Shown: positions 35,929 to 45,487, counted from the stretch's first letter. The stretch: DNA of 64,000 nucleotides from Oscillospiraceae bacterium (GCA_017412765.1 JAFPWN010000012.1:1-64000); one strand, 5' to 3'. Notes: generated by a model not told the origin, from the letters alone. Made by a program: numbers and translations.

Positions 35929-38382
35929 ATGACAATACCGAAGAAAAAACTGAATAAGCCAAGGAGCAAGCTGTTATTGGTTTTGGTATTACTCATTTTC
36001 AGCGCTGCCATTCTGAGCTTTGCTTCTTATGCTTGGATCGTTTTATCGGTTCGCCCATCTGTCGAAGGTATAAGTACGAATATAGGTGCAAACGGTGCTC
36101 TTGAAATGGCACTGCTTACAGATGAAACATACGAAAACACAGAACTGATCCAGTCGCGCGTCGGTGATTCTATCAGTGCGCAGGATAAGGTGACTGCAAA
36201 CATAACTTGGGGCAATCTTATTGACTTAAGTGACGAATTATACGGATTGGATAAAATCAGCTTAAAGCCGTCAGCACTCAGCATAAAACATCGCGATGAC
36301 GTCGTTCAGCTTAATGAGGGATATCTTTTATTCCCGACTTTCGGGGCTGACGGTCGTATAAGCGGATTCATAGATAGCTCGATAACGGGGAAATATTACT
36401 CCGGCAGCTTCTTGGGAAATGGCTCGCGTCAGCAGCACGGTGTAACAGCCATCGGCGTTTCGGAGGAAAGTTCACCGCAGCAGATAGCTCTGATGCATGC
36501 GGCTACCGCAATTCCCACAGATCGTACTCAGGCACAGCAAAAGGCTTCAAAAGCGCTCTCATCAAACGGAAGCGTACTGTTTAAGAGCCATTCAGATGAT
36601 GCTTATTTCGATTCCGACGTTCAGCGATTAGTTGATTTAGCGGATGATACCGCTGAATCGCTGAGTTTTATTGATGATGCAGTCCGTCAGGCTCTCCTGG
36701 CTATGTTATCGTCTGAGATCAATAATCAGTCGATATTCGAAACTGTTCGTGATATGGTTACGGATACAGCAGTACCGCTTTCTTCGATCCTTGATACTTT
36801 GCCTGTCACTGTTCCTGAGACTATCAGAGCATTGACCGGAGAGCTGAATGAAGCGCAGCAGAGCATTCAGAGCGCAAGAGATGCGTGCGCTCAGCTTTCA
36901 GGAGACAGTTATTCCGGAGACCAAATTCAGCCGATCATAGATTTGCTTTTAGATAAGAGTAAAGTATATTACAATGGAGAGCTTCTCGGTGCAGATAAAA
37001 GCATAGATGAATTGAAACCGGGCTCTGTTATTTCAGTGCTTCCTGAGAGCGGACCTTATTCAATTATTGCTGATTTCTGCGGAGAATACTCCGGATATAT
37101 TGACGGAGCAGAAATCAAGCTCAGAACAGCGATGGGAATATCAAGACTTATCATTCTTTCCGGTGTTGTGAGCGAACTGAGCCCTGCGGAATCAGACGGA
37201 ACAGCTTTATTTGAACTAAGCGACATCTACGGTTATATGATCGATCTTGCTTTCCGCTCGAACGCAGTATCTTCTGAGCTTCTCCTCCAGACAGAAGAAA
37301 CTCAGCGCGTTTATGAAGCCACGCTTGATGATTCTACTCTCGGCGCCGGAAGCAATATGGTGTTTTATTCTTCCCAGCTGGATTCTGACCGGCTTATTCA
37401 GCTTATGGACGCCGTGCGCGTCAGCTTTATAGACAGCAGGGGACGGCTTCTTGCCTTGGCAAAGCTGAACACCAGCAATTATGAACCGTGGAACGAGGGT
37501 TATCGCGCCCCGCTGTATTTATATGATTACAGCGCTTTTGCGGGAAATCTGATAATAGGTGAACGCCGCGGTGCAAATTCTGCGGTAACGGAACTCCCTC
37601 AGAATATTCCCGTAATTGTTTCGGCGATCGTTTGGCTCGACGGAAATTATGTGGAAAACTCACTTGCCGCAGCCTTCGGAAGCACTGTCACAGCGTCACT
37701 GAATTTACAGTTCTCCAGCAGTGCGGGTCTGCGTCCGGTCGGAAGTGAATATGCGGAATCGGGCAACGAGTACTATGTTCCTTCCGAGAAACCCGTGATC
37801 GAGCGCAGGGCAGAGATTGGCACAATCAAAGGGGCCGAGAATATTACGGTGATCACTGTTTTCGAAAACGAGGCAGAGGCTTTGCAAAGCGGCTATACAC
37901 TTCCTGAAACGTATATTTCTCTTCGCCGTGATGATCTTCCCTATGCTCGGGCATATCTGACAGGTGAAGCCACGGAGATAGTCCTGACCGGATATGACGA
38001 AGGCGGGATACTGCTTCCGGCTGACAGCTCAGAACTGTTCGCAGGCTTGAAATCGCTTCAGACAATCGGGAATATGGGAATGCTGAACGGAATACGTGTT
38101 TCCGACAGCAGCGGTATGTTCTCTGACTGCTCCATGCTCGAGCACGCAGCGATACCTGACGGTTTGACTTACATCGGAGATTCAGCATTTGACAATTGCA
38201 TCAGCCTTTTGGATGTAACGATACCGGACAGCGTGAAGAGCATCGCAGACTACGCGTTCGACGGATGCAACAGCATTACTGACGTCTACTATGAAGGATC
38301 TTCGGAGAAGTGGAGCGAAGTCGTCGTTGGAGCCGGAAATGAGAGTCTCATGAGAGCGACGATTCATTTTGCAGTAAACTGA
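35929..38382 (+). CDS. SipW-type exported subunit with C-terminal LRR repeats, paralogue 5
   Basis: The product has 817 residues, with AGGGGG before ATG 35929. The signal region ends in ASYAWIVLSVRPSVEGI. Family blocks follow: GANGALEMALLT, WGNLIDLSDELYGLDKI, HGVTAIG, IDLAFRSNAVSSELLLQTEE, IVWLDGNYVENSLA and LNLQFSSSAGLRPVG (ending at about 605). The last 115 residues add a BspA-type leucine-rich-repeat module (YIGDSAFDNCISLLDV, IADYAFDGCNSI) ending in a DVYYEGSSEKW motif common at the end of such repeats. This joins the common assembly module to the repeat type seen in the gene at 27846. It starts 61 bases after the previous gene. It probably displays a binding repeat on the polymer. Confidence 0.74.
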   Translation: MTIPKKKLNKPRSKLLLVLVLLIFSAAILSFASYAWIVLSVRPSVEGISTNIGANGALEMALLTDETYENTELIQSRVGDSISAQDKVTANITWGNLIDLSDELYGLDKISLKPSALSIKHRDDVVQLNEGYLLFPTFGADGRISGFIDSSITGKYYSGSFLGNGSRQQHGVTAIGVSEESSPQQIALMHAATAIPTDRTQAQQKASKALSSNGSVLFKSHSDDAYFDSDVQRLVDLADDTAESLSFIDDAVRQALLAMLSSEINNQSIFETVRDMVTDTAVPLSSILDTLPVTVPETIRALTGELNEAQQSIQSARDACAQLSGDSYSGDQIQPIIDLLLDKSKVYYNGELLGADKSIDELKPGSVISVLPESGPYSIIADFCGEYSGYIDGAEIKLRTAMGISRLIILSGVVSELSPAESDGTALFELSDIYGYMIDLAFRSNAVSSELLLQTEETQRVYEATLDDSTLGAGSNMVFYSSQLDSDRLIQLMDAVRVSFIDSRGRLLALAKLNTSNYEPWNEGYRAPLYLYDYSAFAGNLIIGERRGANSAVTELPQNIPVIVSAIVWLDGNYVENSLAAAFGSTVTASLNLQFSSSAGLRPVGSEYAESGNEYYVPSEKPVIERRAEIGTIKGAENITVITVFENEAEALQSGYTLPETYISLRRDDLPYARAYLTGEATEIVLTGYDEGGILLPADSSELFAGLKSLQTIGNMGMLNGIRVSDSSGMFSDCSMLEHAAIPDGLTYIGDSAFDNCISLLDVTIPDSVKSIADYAFDGCNSITDVYYEGSSEKWSEVVVGAGNESLMRATIHFAVN

Positions 38383-38435
38383 GTGCATAGAACAATAGAT
38401 CTGAATTAATCATCAATATCTTTTTCGGTTCAAGA

Positions 38436-38441
38436 TATAAT
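38436..38441 (+). promoter_or_regulatory. Possible -10 element before the last subunit gene
   Basis: A perfect TATAAT lies about 30 bases before ATG 38471. No good -35 is found 16-18 bases upstream, so it is a weak candidate for an internal promoter that could uncouple the last gene from the switch. Confidence 0.3.
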
Positions 38442-38470
38442 AAGCAGATACACAAGTAGGAGGAAAAAGG

Positions 38471-41400
38471 ATGAAAAGAAAAGTGACGCATTACAGCTCT
38501 GATGGGGCAAAAAGACGTAAGCTGCTTGCATCGGCAGGGATGCTTCTCCTCTCCGGAATAATGCTGTTTACGACATCGTTTGCGTGGCTGATCCTGTCAA
38601 CAGCGCCTGAGGTGACCGGTATTTCCACCAACATCGGATCAAACGGAAGCCTTGAGATCGCGCTCCTTAACGCTGAAACTCGTGCCGACCTCAATCTGAT
38701 CGGTTCCAATATCGGAGATTCTATTTCCGTGAAAGGTGCGCTTCAGGCTAACATCACGTGGGGAAATCTTGTTGATCTCGGCGACCCGAGCTACGGACTT
38801 GATCAGATTGTTATGATGCCTTCTCAGCTTCAGATCTCCCACGGCGACGCATCCGGCTACACTGTTACAAGCGGAATCCTTGCGATGCCGTCCTATGGTA
38901 CTGACGGCAGAATCATTGAATTAAATGCAAATACTGTAAGTTCTGTGTATTCCGGAACTTTTGCGGTTTCCGGCGAACAGACATATGGTGTGCGCGGTAT
39001 TGGCGTTGTAGATTCAAGCGCGGCAGGAGCAAGCGCCGTCGGTATTGCAAGATCGAATATACTTGCATACTCCGGTACTGCTAAAAACAATGCTATAAGC
39101 GCAATCAGTTCCAATGGCAACGCTCTTTTGGGAATTTCTATAAAAAAAGCGACTTCGTCGACCTCCACTTTCAGTGATACCGAGCTTGACTCAATAAAGG
39201 AGATATTAAAAACTCTGAACACTTCCTTAAGCTACATAGAACGCGCTTTGCGTTACGGAATGGTTGCTAAAGTTGGCGAAGCGCATCCCGAAAATGCAAT
39301 TGAAGCAAGCAGATCTATTCTGAGCGCAGACATATCATTAACTGAGCTTTTTGAAACGTATGGTGAAGATTGCCCGCCTGAGATGAGCGATTGGATTGCA
39401 AAGCTCGCCTCGGCTCAGAATAAGCTTAACAGCGCATACACCGCGGCTGCATCGCTTACCGTCGGCAGCTATACGTGGGATCAGATCAATGATCCGCTTG
39501 CCGCTCTAATGGATATAAATCAGGTATATCTTGATGATTCTCCACTGACTTCGATGAATGTAAACGACGTTTTATCCAGGAGTTCTTTTACGTTAACTCT
39601 CCTTCCGGGCTCGGGTCTTCTTGCTGATATATCCGATTATGTCGGCGATTACAGTACATGGATAAACTATCTCTCATGGAACGTTGAGTTCTCAGTCAGA
39701 ACAAACGAGACATCTTCTCATCTTGCTGCGCTTGCTGCCACCATCAGCAGCGAAGCGCCTGTTGTGACCAGCACTGAAATAACAAGTCTCGGTGGATATG
39801 CAATTGACCTTGCGTTCCGCTGTAACGCGCAGACATCTGATCTTCAATTGCAGATCGCTCCGGAGCAGAGAGTGTATACCGACTCCATTTCCGGTGACCT
39901 GCAGGGCGGCGGCAGCTATATGCAGTTTTCTTCACAGGATGCAGGAATGACTGCCGGCCGCATGGTTACTCTTATGGATGCAATTCGAGTGACCTTCCTC
40001 GACGTAGAGGGTAAGATCCTTGCAATGGCAAAGCTGAATACAAGCAATCGTTCTGTACAGCCTGACGGAAGCATCAAAGCCAATCTTTATCTTTATGACT
40101 TCTCCACTGCAAGAGGCGATAACGGGCAGCCCATAGTTGTCGTCGGCGCTCGACGCACCGGAGACGTGAAAATCACTGAACTTGAGCAGAACATCCCGAA
40201 GGCGGTTACCGTAGTTGTCTGGCTTGACGGCAACATCGTTGACAACACTATGGTTTCGGCAGAATATGCTTCTTCTCTCAGCGGGATTCTTAATCTTCAG
40301 TTTTCAAGCAGCGCGGATCTTATTCCCGCCGGAAACAGCAGCCTCTATAACAGTAATTCCGGCCGTCCTCAGCTGAATGATCTCTTAGCAGAAGATGAGA
40401 GTGAAGAACCGCAGCCCACTCCGACTTCTGTATACAACGCGGGTCAAGGCTCTAAATATACCGATCTCAGCTGGAAGGCCTTCGCCGCCGCGTATGAGTA
40501 TGCAGCTCGTGTCAGTGAGGACGCCGCAGCTTCCTCAACGCAGATCAGAACAGCGTACAATAACCTCAGCAAAACCTATGATGAACTGACTGTCGTCAGC
40601 CACGAAGCGCTGAAAGCGAAGATCGACGAGATTCGCGCATTTACCGGATCAACCGATGAGATCGCCGCCTATGCATATCGTGGCGTTTCATATTCTGCTT
40701 ATTCACTTGAAATATCAGAAAACGGTACGGAGATTTATCGGGTCGATTATAACAACAATCTTCATGATGAAGGAAACGGAATTCAGACTCCGATCTATAA
40801 GCGTGACAGCTGGGCTGCCCTTGCAAACGCGCTTTACGCTGCGGAGGCAGCTGACTTTTACGGTGCTTCGTCTGACACTCAGCTTAATAATGCGATAACC
40901 AATCTTGAGCTGGCATATACTTCTCTTGAACGCGCTGTACTTTATGTTGCTTACGATCTGGATGGCATAATCTATTACCGCGCCATTACAGATGAGGTTG
41001 ATACTTACGGCAAGTGGTATGATGAGGATTATCACCGCGTAATCTCTGACCTTAAGATCCTTGATCTTGACACGGGTGCGACTCCGGCAATTGTTGCAAA
41101 AATTGAAGCGCAAGACTATGTCAGAAACCAGTATTATATATCAAGTGAAAATAAGTACGACCTCTATCCGAGCTTAGACTTAGAAAACAATGCCTATCCC
41201 AAACTGAAGAATGATGAAATAATCGCTGTTCGCTGGGGCGTAAGCGGCTTGGCTTTGTCCGATATTAATGATGACGCTGATGCATCGACCGCAGTATCGA
41301 TGTCGTCTATAATCTCTTCGATTGACGACGTAAAGGCGGCTGCGGCAGAGTATAACGTTACTTTGGAAAACGCAGACCGGCTTGAAAGCTGCAGGACTTC

Positions 41401-42337
41401 TGCTTATGAAGTTTTAAATGGAACGTCACAGATGAGCAACGATGGGATTGCACAGCTTATGATTGACGCATCCGATGAGCTTGTAATTGCATCGCAAAAG
41501 GTCAATGAAGCAGCTCTAAAAGCTGCGCAGGAGATTGAGGAAGCAAGAACGCTGGTAAGCGAAAATGAACGCATCATCCTTAAGGCTGCGATAGACGAAG
41601 CAACTCGTGTGCTGGAAGGGGCAATGAGCAACAAAGACTATGACGATGAGGATTATTCAGACCTGAATTTCGCTTTGAACGAAGCGACCGCAGTATATGA
41701 ACAGAACGAAAACGCTCTGAAGTCAAATTACGAGGACAAGCTTGGCGCGTTAAACACAGCCATAAATAATCATGAAGGTACGGTCCAGACTGCTTATAAT
41801 GTTCCGCTTTACTCTTTCAACGATACCGATGGTTACTACGAGCCTACTAATCGCGTTGTACTTCCCACGTCTATCCTTAGATTGAGTGAGCTTGATGATG
41901 TTGAAGACATCGGTTATATAATAGTTACCGCCCGTATTCTTACAAAAAACGGTGTTGTGTATACGGCGGATAAAACAATCAAAATCTATAATCCGGCTGA
42001 AGGCATTAAACTGACAATGAATATGCAGCCTGTCGACAATACCTCGCCTGTTATAGTTCATACTAAAGATATTTTCAGATATGAAATGGTTCTTAGAGAA
42101 GAGGAAATTGATGTTGGAGGAGAAACTGTAAAAGTAACAATTCCATGCAACGAAACCGCTGAGAGTTATGCCTGGTCTGTGGATGATTTGGAAATCGTCA
42201 GCATCGGAAGCGATGCGACAAAGGAAAAATGCACTATCACTGCTCTAAAGCCCGGAGAAACAACGTTGACTCTTACAGTAACTATGGACACCGGATCCGT
42301 TTACACAACACGTACTCAGATTAAGGTTGAGAGCTAA
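38471..42337 (+). CDS. Large SipW-type exported protein with FIVAR-like and Ig-like domains, paralogue 6
   Basis: The product has 1288 residues, with AGGAGG nine bases before ATG 38471. The signal region ends in TSFAWLILSTAPEVTGI. The family module spans about residues 35-625: GSNGSLEIALLN, WGNLVDLGDPSYGLDQI, YGVRGIG, IDLAFRCNAQTSDLQLQ, VVWLDGNIVDNTMV and LNLQFSSSADLIPAG. Added on are helical FIVAR-like repeats (about 665-820 and 940-1110) with phrases like AYNNLSKTYDEL and ALNTAINNHEG. A C-terminal Ig/Big2-like domain (about 1160-1285) carries CTITALKPGETTLTLTV. It is the last gene of the locus, followed by a strong terminator at 42398. It is probably a large surface-exposed component that extends from the common polymer. 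Confidence 0.74.
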   Translation: MKRKVTHYSSDGAKRRKLLASAGMLLLSGIMLFTTSFAWLILSTAPEVTGISTNIGSNGSLEIALLNAETRADLNLIGSNIGDSISVKGALQANITWGNLVDLGDPSYGLDQIVMMPSQLQISHGDASGYTVTSGILAMPSYGTDGRIIELNANTVSSVYSGTFAVSGEQTYGVRGIGVVDSSAAGASAVGIARSNILAYSGTAKNNAISAISSNGNALLGISIKKATSSTSTFSDTELDSIKEILKTLNTSLSYIERALRYGMVAKVGEAHPENAIEASRSILSADISLTELFETYGEDCPPEMSDWIAKLASAQNKLNSAYTAAASLTVGSYTWDQINDPLAALMDINQVYLDDSPLTSMNVNDVLSRSSFTLTLLPGSGLLADISDYVGDYSTWINYLSWNVEFSVRTNETSSHLAALAATISSEAPVVTSTEITSLGGYAIDLAFRCNAQTSDLQLQIAPEQRVYTDSISGDLQGGGSYMQFSSQDAGMTAGRMVTLMDAIRVTFLDVEGKILAMAKLNTSNRSVQPDGSIKANLYLYDFSTARGDNGQPIVVVGARRTGDVKITELEQNIPKAVTVVVWLDGNIVDNTMVSAEYASSLSGILNLQFSSSADLIPAGNSSLYNSNSGRPQLNDLLAEDESEEPQPTPTSVYNAGQGSKYTDLSWKAFAAAYEYAARVSEDAAASSTQIRTAYNNLSKTYDELTVVSHEALKAKIDEIRAFTGSTDEIAAYAYRGVSYSAYSLEISENGTEIYRVDYNNNLHDEGNGIQTPIYKRDSWAALANALYAAEAADFYGASSDTQLNNAITNLELAYTSLERAVLYVAYDLDGIIYYRAITDEVDTYGKWYDEDYHRVISDLKILDLDTGATPAIVAKIEAQDYVRNQYYISSENKYDLYPSLDLENNAYPKLKNDEIIAVRWGVSGLALSDINDDADASTAVSMSSIISSIDDVKAAAAEYNVTLENADRLESCRTSAYEVLNGTSQMSNDGIAQLMIDASDELVIASQKVNEAALKAAQEIEEARTLVSENERIILKAAIDEATRVLEGAMSNKDYDDEDYSDLNFALNEATAVYEQNENALKSNYEDKLGALNTAINNHEGTVQTAYNVPLYSFNDTDGYYEPTNRVVLPTSILRLSELDDVEDIGYIIVTARILTKNGVVYTADKTIKIYNPAEGIKLTMNMQPVDNTSPVIVHTKDIFRYEMVLREEEIDVGGETVKVTIPCNETAESYAWSVDDLEIVSIGSDATKEKCTITALKPGETTLTLTVTMDTGSVYTTRTQIKVES

Positions 42338-42397
42338 TGATAATTAAATAGGATCAGGTGCAAAGAATTATATAATAGTTTCCTCCAAATAAAAGAA

Positions 42398-42432
42398 ATA
42401 ACCGGTCGAATTTCCGACCGGTTATTATTTTT
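42398..42432. terminator. Bidirectional terminator closing the surface locus
   Basis: A perfect 11-bp stem (42398-42408 with 42415-42425) with a six-base loop is followed by a T-rich run on the plus strand and preceded by an A-rich run that serves the minus strand. It lies between the convergent surface locus and the alcohol dehydrogenase gene. Confidence 0.85.
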
Positions 42433-42472
42433 GCAGTCTTACAAAAGGACGATTAAATAACTATGATTTTTT

Positions 42473-43627
42473 TCACAGACACGCGCGTAAGATCGCGGCA
42501 ACGTCGGATTTGTCGAGCGGGACGAACGCTTTTTTCAGCGACGGCGCGGCGTTTGCCGCCATGAGATCAATTTTATCTTCACCGATATCAAGCTCACCGA
42601 GCGTTTTCGGCAGACCCATCACGTCATAGAAAAACTCCTCGGTCCTGGCTATCGCCGTCTCCGCGACCTCCATATCGCCGCCCTCAAGATCCCACACGTT
42701 CCTGCCGTACTCGGCAAACTTCCAAGCGGTCGCATCGGATAGGATATGACGCATCCAGCGCGGGATTATGATCGCAAGCCCCTCGCCGTGGTTGACGTCG
42801 TAGTACGCGCTCAGCTCATGCTCGATCGGATGGCAGCACCAGCCGACCTCGGCGCCGACCTTGGCAATTCCGTTGATCGCGTTGGTCGATGCCCACATGA
42901 GATTTGCGCGCGCCTCGTAATTATCGGGCTCCGCGAGCGCGATCGGCCCGTACTTGATGCAGGTCTTGAGTATCGCCTCGGAGAAGCGAGAGGAGAGGTA
43001 GCTGTCGCGGATGGGCGAGAAGTAGTTTTCAAAGGTGTGGCTTATCATATCAGCAGTACCGGCCGCGGTCTGACGGCGCGAGACAGTAAAAGTGTACGTC
43101 GGGTCGCAGATCGACATTTTCGGCTTCAGAAGATCGGAGGACATCGATGCCTTCACGCTTCTGCCGAGATCGCTCAGTACGGCGTTTTTGTTCATCTCCG
43201 AGCCGGTAGCAGAGAGGGTAAGCACCGTATAGATCGGCAGCGCTGCCATGATTTTCGATGAGTCCTCGATAAGCTCCCACACGTCGCCGTCATAGCAAAC
43301 TCCGGCGGCGATGGACTTTGCGGTGTCAATGACGCTGCCGCCGCCGATCGCAAGCAGCATATCTATACCGTTTGCGCGGCAGAGCGCAATGCCCTCGCGC
43401 GCCTTTTCAACGCGCGGGTTCGGCTCGACTCCGCTTAGCTCGAAAACCTCAAGCCCCGCGCTCTTCAGAATCGTCATCGCCTCGCTGTAAATCCCGAGAC
43501 GCTTTATGCTGCCGCCGCCGTAGACGAGAAGAACGCGGCTCCCGCTCTCGGAAAGCTCGGAAAGGTGACTGATCTGTCCCTTGCCGAACCATATCTTCGT
43601 CGGAACGTAGAAACTAAAGTTGTTCAT
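42473..43627 (-). CDS. Iron-containing alcohol dehydrogenase (butanol dehydrogenase / YqhD type)
   Basis: The product has 384 residues, normal for the group III family. It reduces aldehydes to alcohols with NAD(P)H. Visible marks are the nucleotide-binding GGGS (LLVYGGGSIKR, about 33-43) and IGGGSVIDTAK (about 94-104). The metal-site region GTADMISHTFENYF and the HPIEHELSAYYDVNHGEGLAI block (about 263-283) supply the Asp/His iron ligands. It is most like the BdhA/YqhD branch. It ends near the shared terminator and begins six bases before the end of the symporter gene, so the two could be co-transcribed. Its role is fermentative or in aldehyde detoxification, with unknown substrate. Confidence 0.9.
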   Translation of the reverse strand: MNNFSFYVPTKIWFGKGQISHLSELSESGSRVLLVYGGGSIKRLGIYSEAMTILKSAGLEVFELSGVEPNPRVEKAREGIALCRANGIDMLLAIGGGSVIDTAKSIAAGVCYDGDVWELIEDSSKIMAALPIYTVLTLSATGSEMNKNAVLSDLGRSVKASMSSDLLKPKMSICDPTYTFTVSRRQTAAGTADMISHTFENYFSPIRDSYLSSRFSEAILKTCIKYGPIALAEPDNYEARANLMWASTNAINGIAKVGAEVGWCCHPIEHELSAYYDVNHGEGLAIIIPRWMRHILSDATAWKFAEYGRNVWDLEGGDMEVAETAIARTEEFFYDVMGLPKTLGELDIGEDKIDLMAANAAPSLKKAFVPLDKSDVAAILRACL

Positions 43628-43632
43628 ATAGC

Positions 43633-45138
43633 TTAATCCTTTCGCTTTTCCATTTCCTTCTGAATGTCGTCAAAATGCGAGTACATCGGTGTAATGTGCG
43701 GAGCTTTGCCGGTTATTTTTCGGTCTGTGTAGTTTTTTGTGATCTTTACAACGAGCCAGGAGAGGCTTATCACGCCGATAAGATTCGGAATCGCCATAAG
43801 TCCGTTCATAGTGTCGGAGATGTCTATGGCGAGCGAAGCGTCGATGGAGGCGGAGACCATGATCATGGCGAGGAAGAGAATTTTATAGATTATCGTGGAC
43901 TTCGTTCCGAAAAGGAACTCCCAGGACTTCGTGCCGTAGTAGCTCCAGCCGAGGATGGTGGTGAACGCGAAGAGGCAGACGGCGACTGCGATAAATATGC
44001 CGCCGAAGGGACCGAATGCCTTTGTGAACGCCTCCGTCGCAAGTCCGAGCTTCGTGACGCCGGATACGGACGCGCCGGTGGTCATATCGACAACGCCGCT
44101 CGTGAGAATGACGAGAGCCGTGCAGGTGCAGACGAGAATGGTGTCGGCAAAGACCTCAAAAATGCCCCACAGACCCTGCACGACCGGCTCCTTGACGTTG
44201 GAAGCGGAGTGCACCATAACGGAAGAGCCGAGACCTGCCTCGTTGGAAAAAACGCCGCGCTTGAAGCCCCACGTCATAGCCTGCGCGATAACTGCGCCGC
44301 CGATGCCGCCGGCAGCCGACCTGAAGCTGAACGCGCCGGCGAAGATAGAACCGAAGGCGGGGAGGATGTTCTTATAGTTCATGATGATGATAATTATGGA
44401 GCCGAGCATATAAAAGAGCGCCATGAACGGCACGATGCGCTCGTTAGTCGTCGCGATGCGCTTCAGTCCGCCGATTATAACGAGCGCGGCAAAGACGAGG
44501 ACGACAGCGCCGACGATAAGCGCGAGAGTTCCCGAGGGAACGGAGGGGACGAGCGTTGTTATGCTCTCGGAGATTGAGACGAACTGACCCATGTTGCCGA
44601 TGCCAAAGGAGGCAAACGTAGCGAACACGGCGAACAGCACCGCGAGTACGGGGCCGGCAGTCTTGCCGTATTTCATGCTGCCAACGCCGTCGCGCAGGTA
44701 ATACATTGCGCCGCCTGACCATTCTCCCTTTTCGTTGCGCCTGCGGAAAAAGATACCGAGCACGTTTTCGGAGTAGTTTGTCATCATACCGACTATTGCG
44801 GCGATCCACATCCAGAAGATGGAGCCGGGGCCGCCCATCGTTATCGCGTAAGCGACTCCGGCGATGTTGCCGGTGCCGATAGTCGCGGACAGGGCGGTGC
44901 AGAGCGCCTGAAACTGCGAAATGCTCTGCTTGTCAGCGCTTTTAGTGATGTGCTTGTTCTTAAAGAGCGCGCCGATAGTGGTTTTCCACATGTGGCCGAA
45001 GCGCGTAAACTGGAAAAACCTCGTCAGCACCGTCATCAGAACGCCGGTCCCTATGAGCAGAACGAGCGCCGGAACGCCCCAGACGAAGGAGTTGACGGCG
45101 GAGTTTACGTCGGACAAGAGCTTTGAAAAATCGGTCAT
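43633..45138 (-). CDS. Sodium:alanine/glycine symporter (AGCS family)
   Basis: The product has 501 residues and about 11 membrane helices. I prefer the ATG at 45138, nine bases after AAGGG, over an ATG nine bases upstream that overlaps this site. Family features include ATIGTGNIAGVAYAITMGGPGSIFW-type residues near the N-terminus (split across about 87-112), SGGAMYYLRDG, and FKRGVFSNEAGLGSS. It imports alanine or glycine with Na+. A tandem glycine riboswitch with a terminator stands in its leader, so glycine is very probably a substrate and the signal. It is followed closely by the alcohol dehydrogenase gene. Confidence 0.9.
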   Translation of the reverse strand: MTDFSKLLSDVNSAVNSFVWGVPALVLLIGTGVLMTVLTRFFQFTRFGHMWKTTIGALFKNKHITKSADKQSISQFQALCTALSATIGTGNIAGVAYAITMGGPGSIFWMWIAAIVGMMTNYSENVLGIFFRRRNEKGEWSGGAMYYLRDGVGSMKYGKTAGPVLAVLFAVFATFASFGIGNMGQFVSISESITTLVPSVPSGTLALIVGAVVLVFAALVIIGGLKRIATTNERIVPFMALFYMLGSIIIIIMNYKNILPAFGSIFAGAFSFRSAAGGIGGAVIAQAMTWGFKRGVFSNEAGLGSSVMVHSASNVKEPVVQGLWGIFEVFADTILVCTCTALVILTSGVVDMTTGASVSGVTKLGLATEAFTKAFGPFGGIFIAVAVCLFAFTTILGWSYYGTKSWEFLFGTKSTIIYKILFLAMIMVSASIDASLAIDISDTMNGLMAIPNLIGVISLSWLVVKITKNYTDRKITGKAPHITPMYSHFDDIQKEMEKRKD

Positions 45139-45156
45139 AGTTACCATCCCTTACAC

Positions 45157-45189
45157 AAAAAAATGGGAGCCGCCAAAGACACAGCTCCC
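45157..45189 (-). terminator. Terminator of the glycine riboswitch expression platform
   Basis: Reading on the minus strand, GGGAGC (45189-45184) pairs with GCTCCC (45170-45165) and is followed by A and seven T. It lies between the second aptamer and the symporter start, where a transcription switch is expected. Confidence 0.75.
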
Positions 45190-45204
45190 CAAAAAGACGA
45201 AAAT

Positions 45205-45390
45205 AGACCGATAGAAAGGTAAACCGGCTCTGTCCTTTTGCCTGAGAGATTAGCGGTTGCGCCGCCTTGCACCTTCGGCACCCGCAAATCGCGGGATTCT
45301 CCAGAGTGTCATCCGCCGGCAGTCCCTTTTACCTGAGAGTATTGCTCCTTCGGTCACCGAAAACCGGTGTTTCCTGCGGGCTTCACATAA
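45205..45390 (-). ncRNA. Tandem glycine riboswitch
   Basis: The minus strand shows two successive aptamers with the characteristic conserved segments. The first contains GGAGCAATACTCTCAGGTAA and GGACTGCCGG, then ACACTCTGGAGAA. The second contains GCCGAAGGTGCAAGGCGG, AATCTCTCAGGCAAAAGGAC and AGAGCC. Two aptamers before one terminator match the classic cooperative glycine riboswitch. With a symporter downstream, glycine most likely reduces expression, unlike the gcv type where it activates. The sign of regulation is inferred. Confidence 0.92.
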
Positions 45391-45397
45391 CGAAATC

Positions 45398-45426
45398 ATA
45401 TTACACTATTTATATTCTCTTGTCAA
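45398..45426 (-). promoter_or_regulatory. Promoter of the glycine riboswitch-symporter transcript
   Basis: On the minus strand TTGACA (45426-45421), a 17-base spacer and TAATAT (45403-45398) form a near-consensus vegetative promoter directly before the first aptamer. Confidence 0.85.
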
Positions 45427-45458
45427 GGATTTAAAGCGCTAAAGTTTGCGCTATCTTG

Positions 45459-45487
45459 TTGCGTTTTTGACAAAAATCTGCTATTAT
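45459..45487 (+). promoter_or_regulatory. Promoter of the histidine kinase gene
   Basis: TTGCGT (45459-45464), a 17-base spacer and TATTAT (45482-45487) lie about 37 bases before the GTG start. A TTGACA nearby at 45467 is poorly spaced. It is divergent from the riboswitch promoter. Confidence 0.55.

Noticed and set aside
43675..44577. 300-codon plus-strand frame opposite the symporter
   Set aside because: It is a composition artefact; the minus-strand symporter is complete and riboswitch-controlled.
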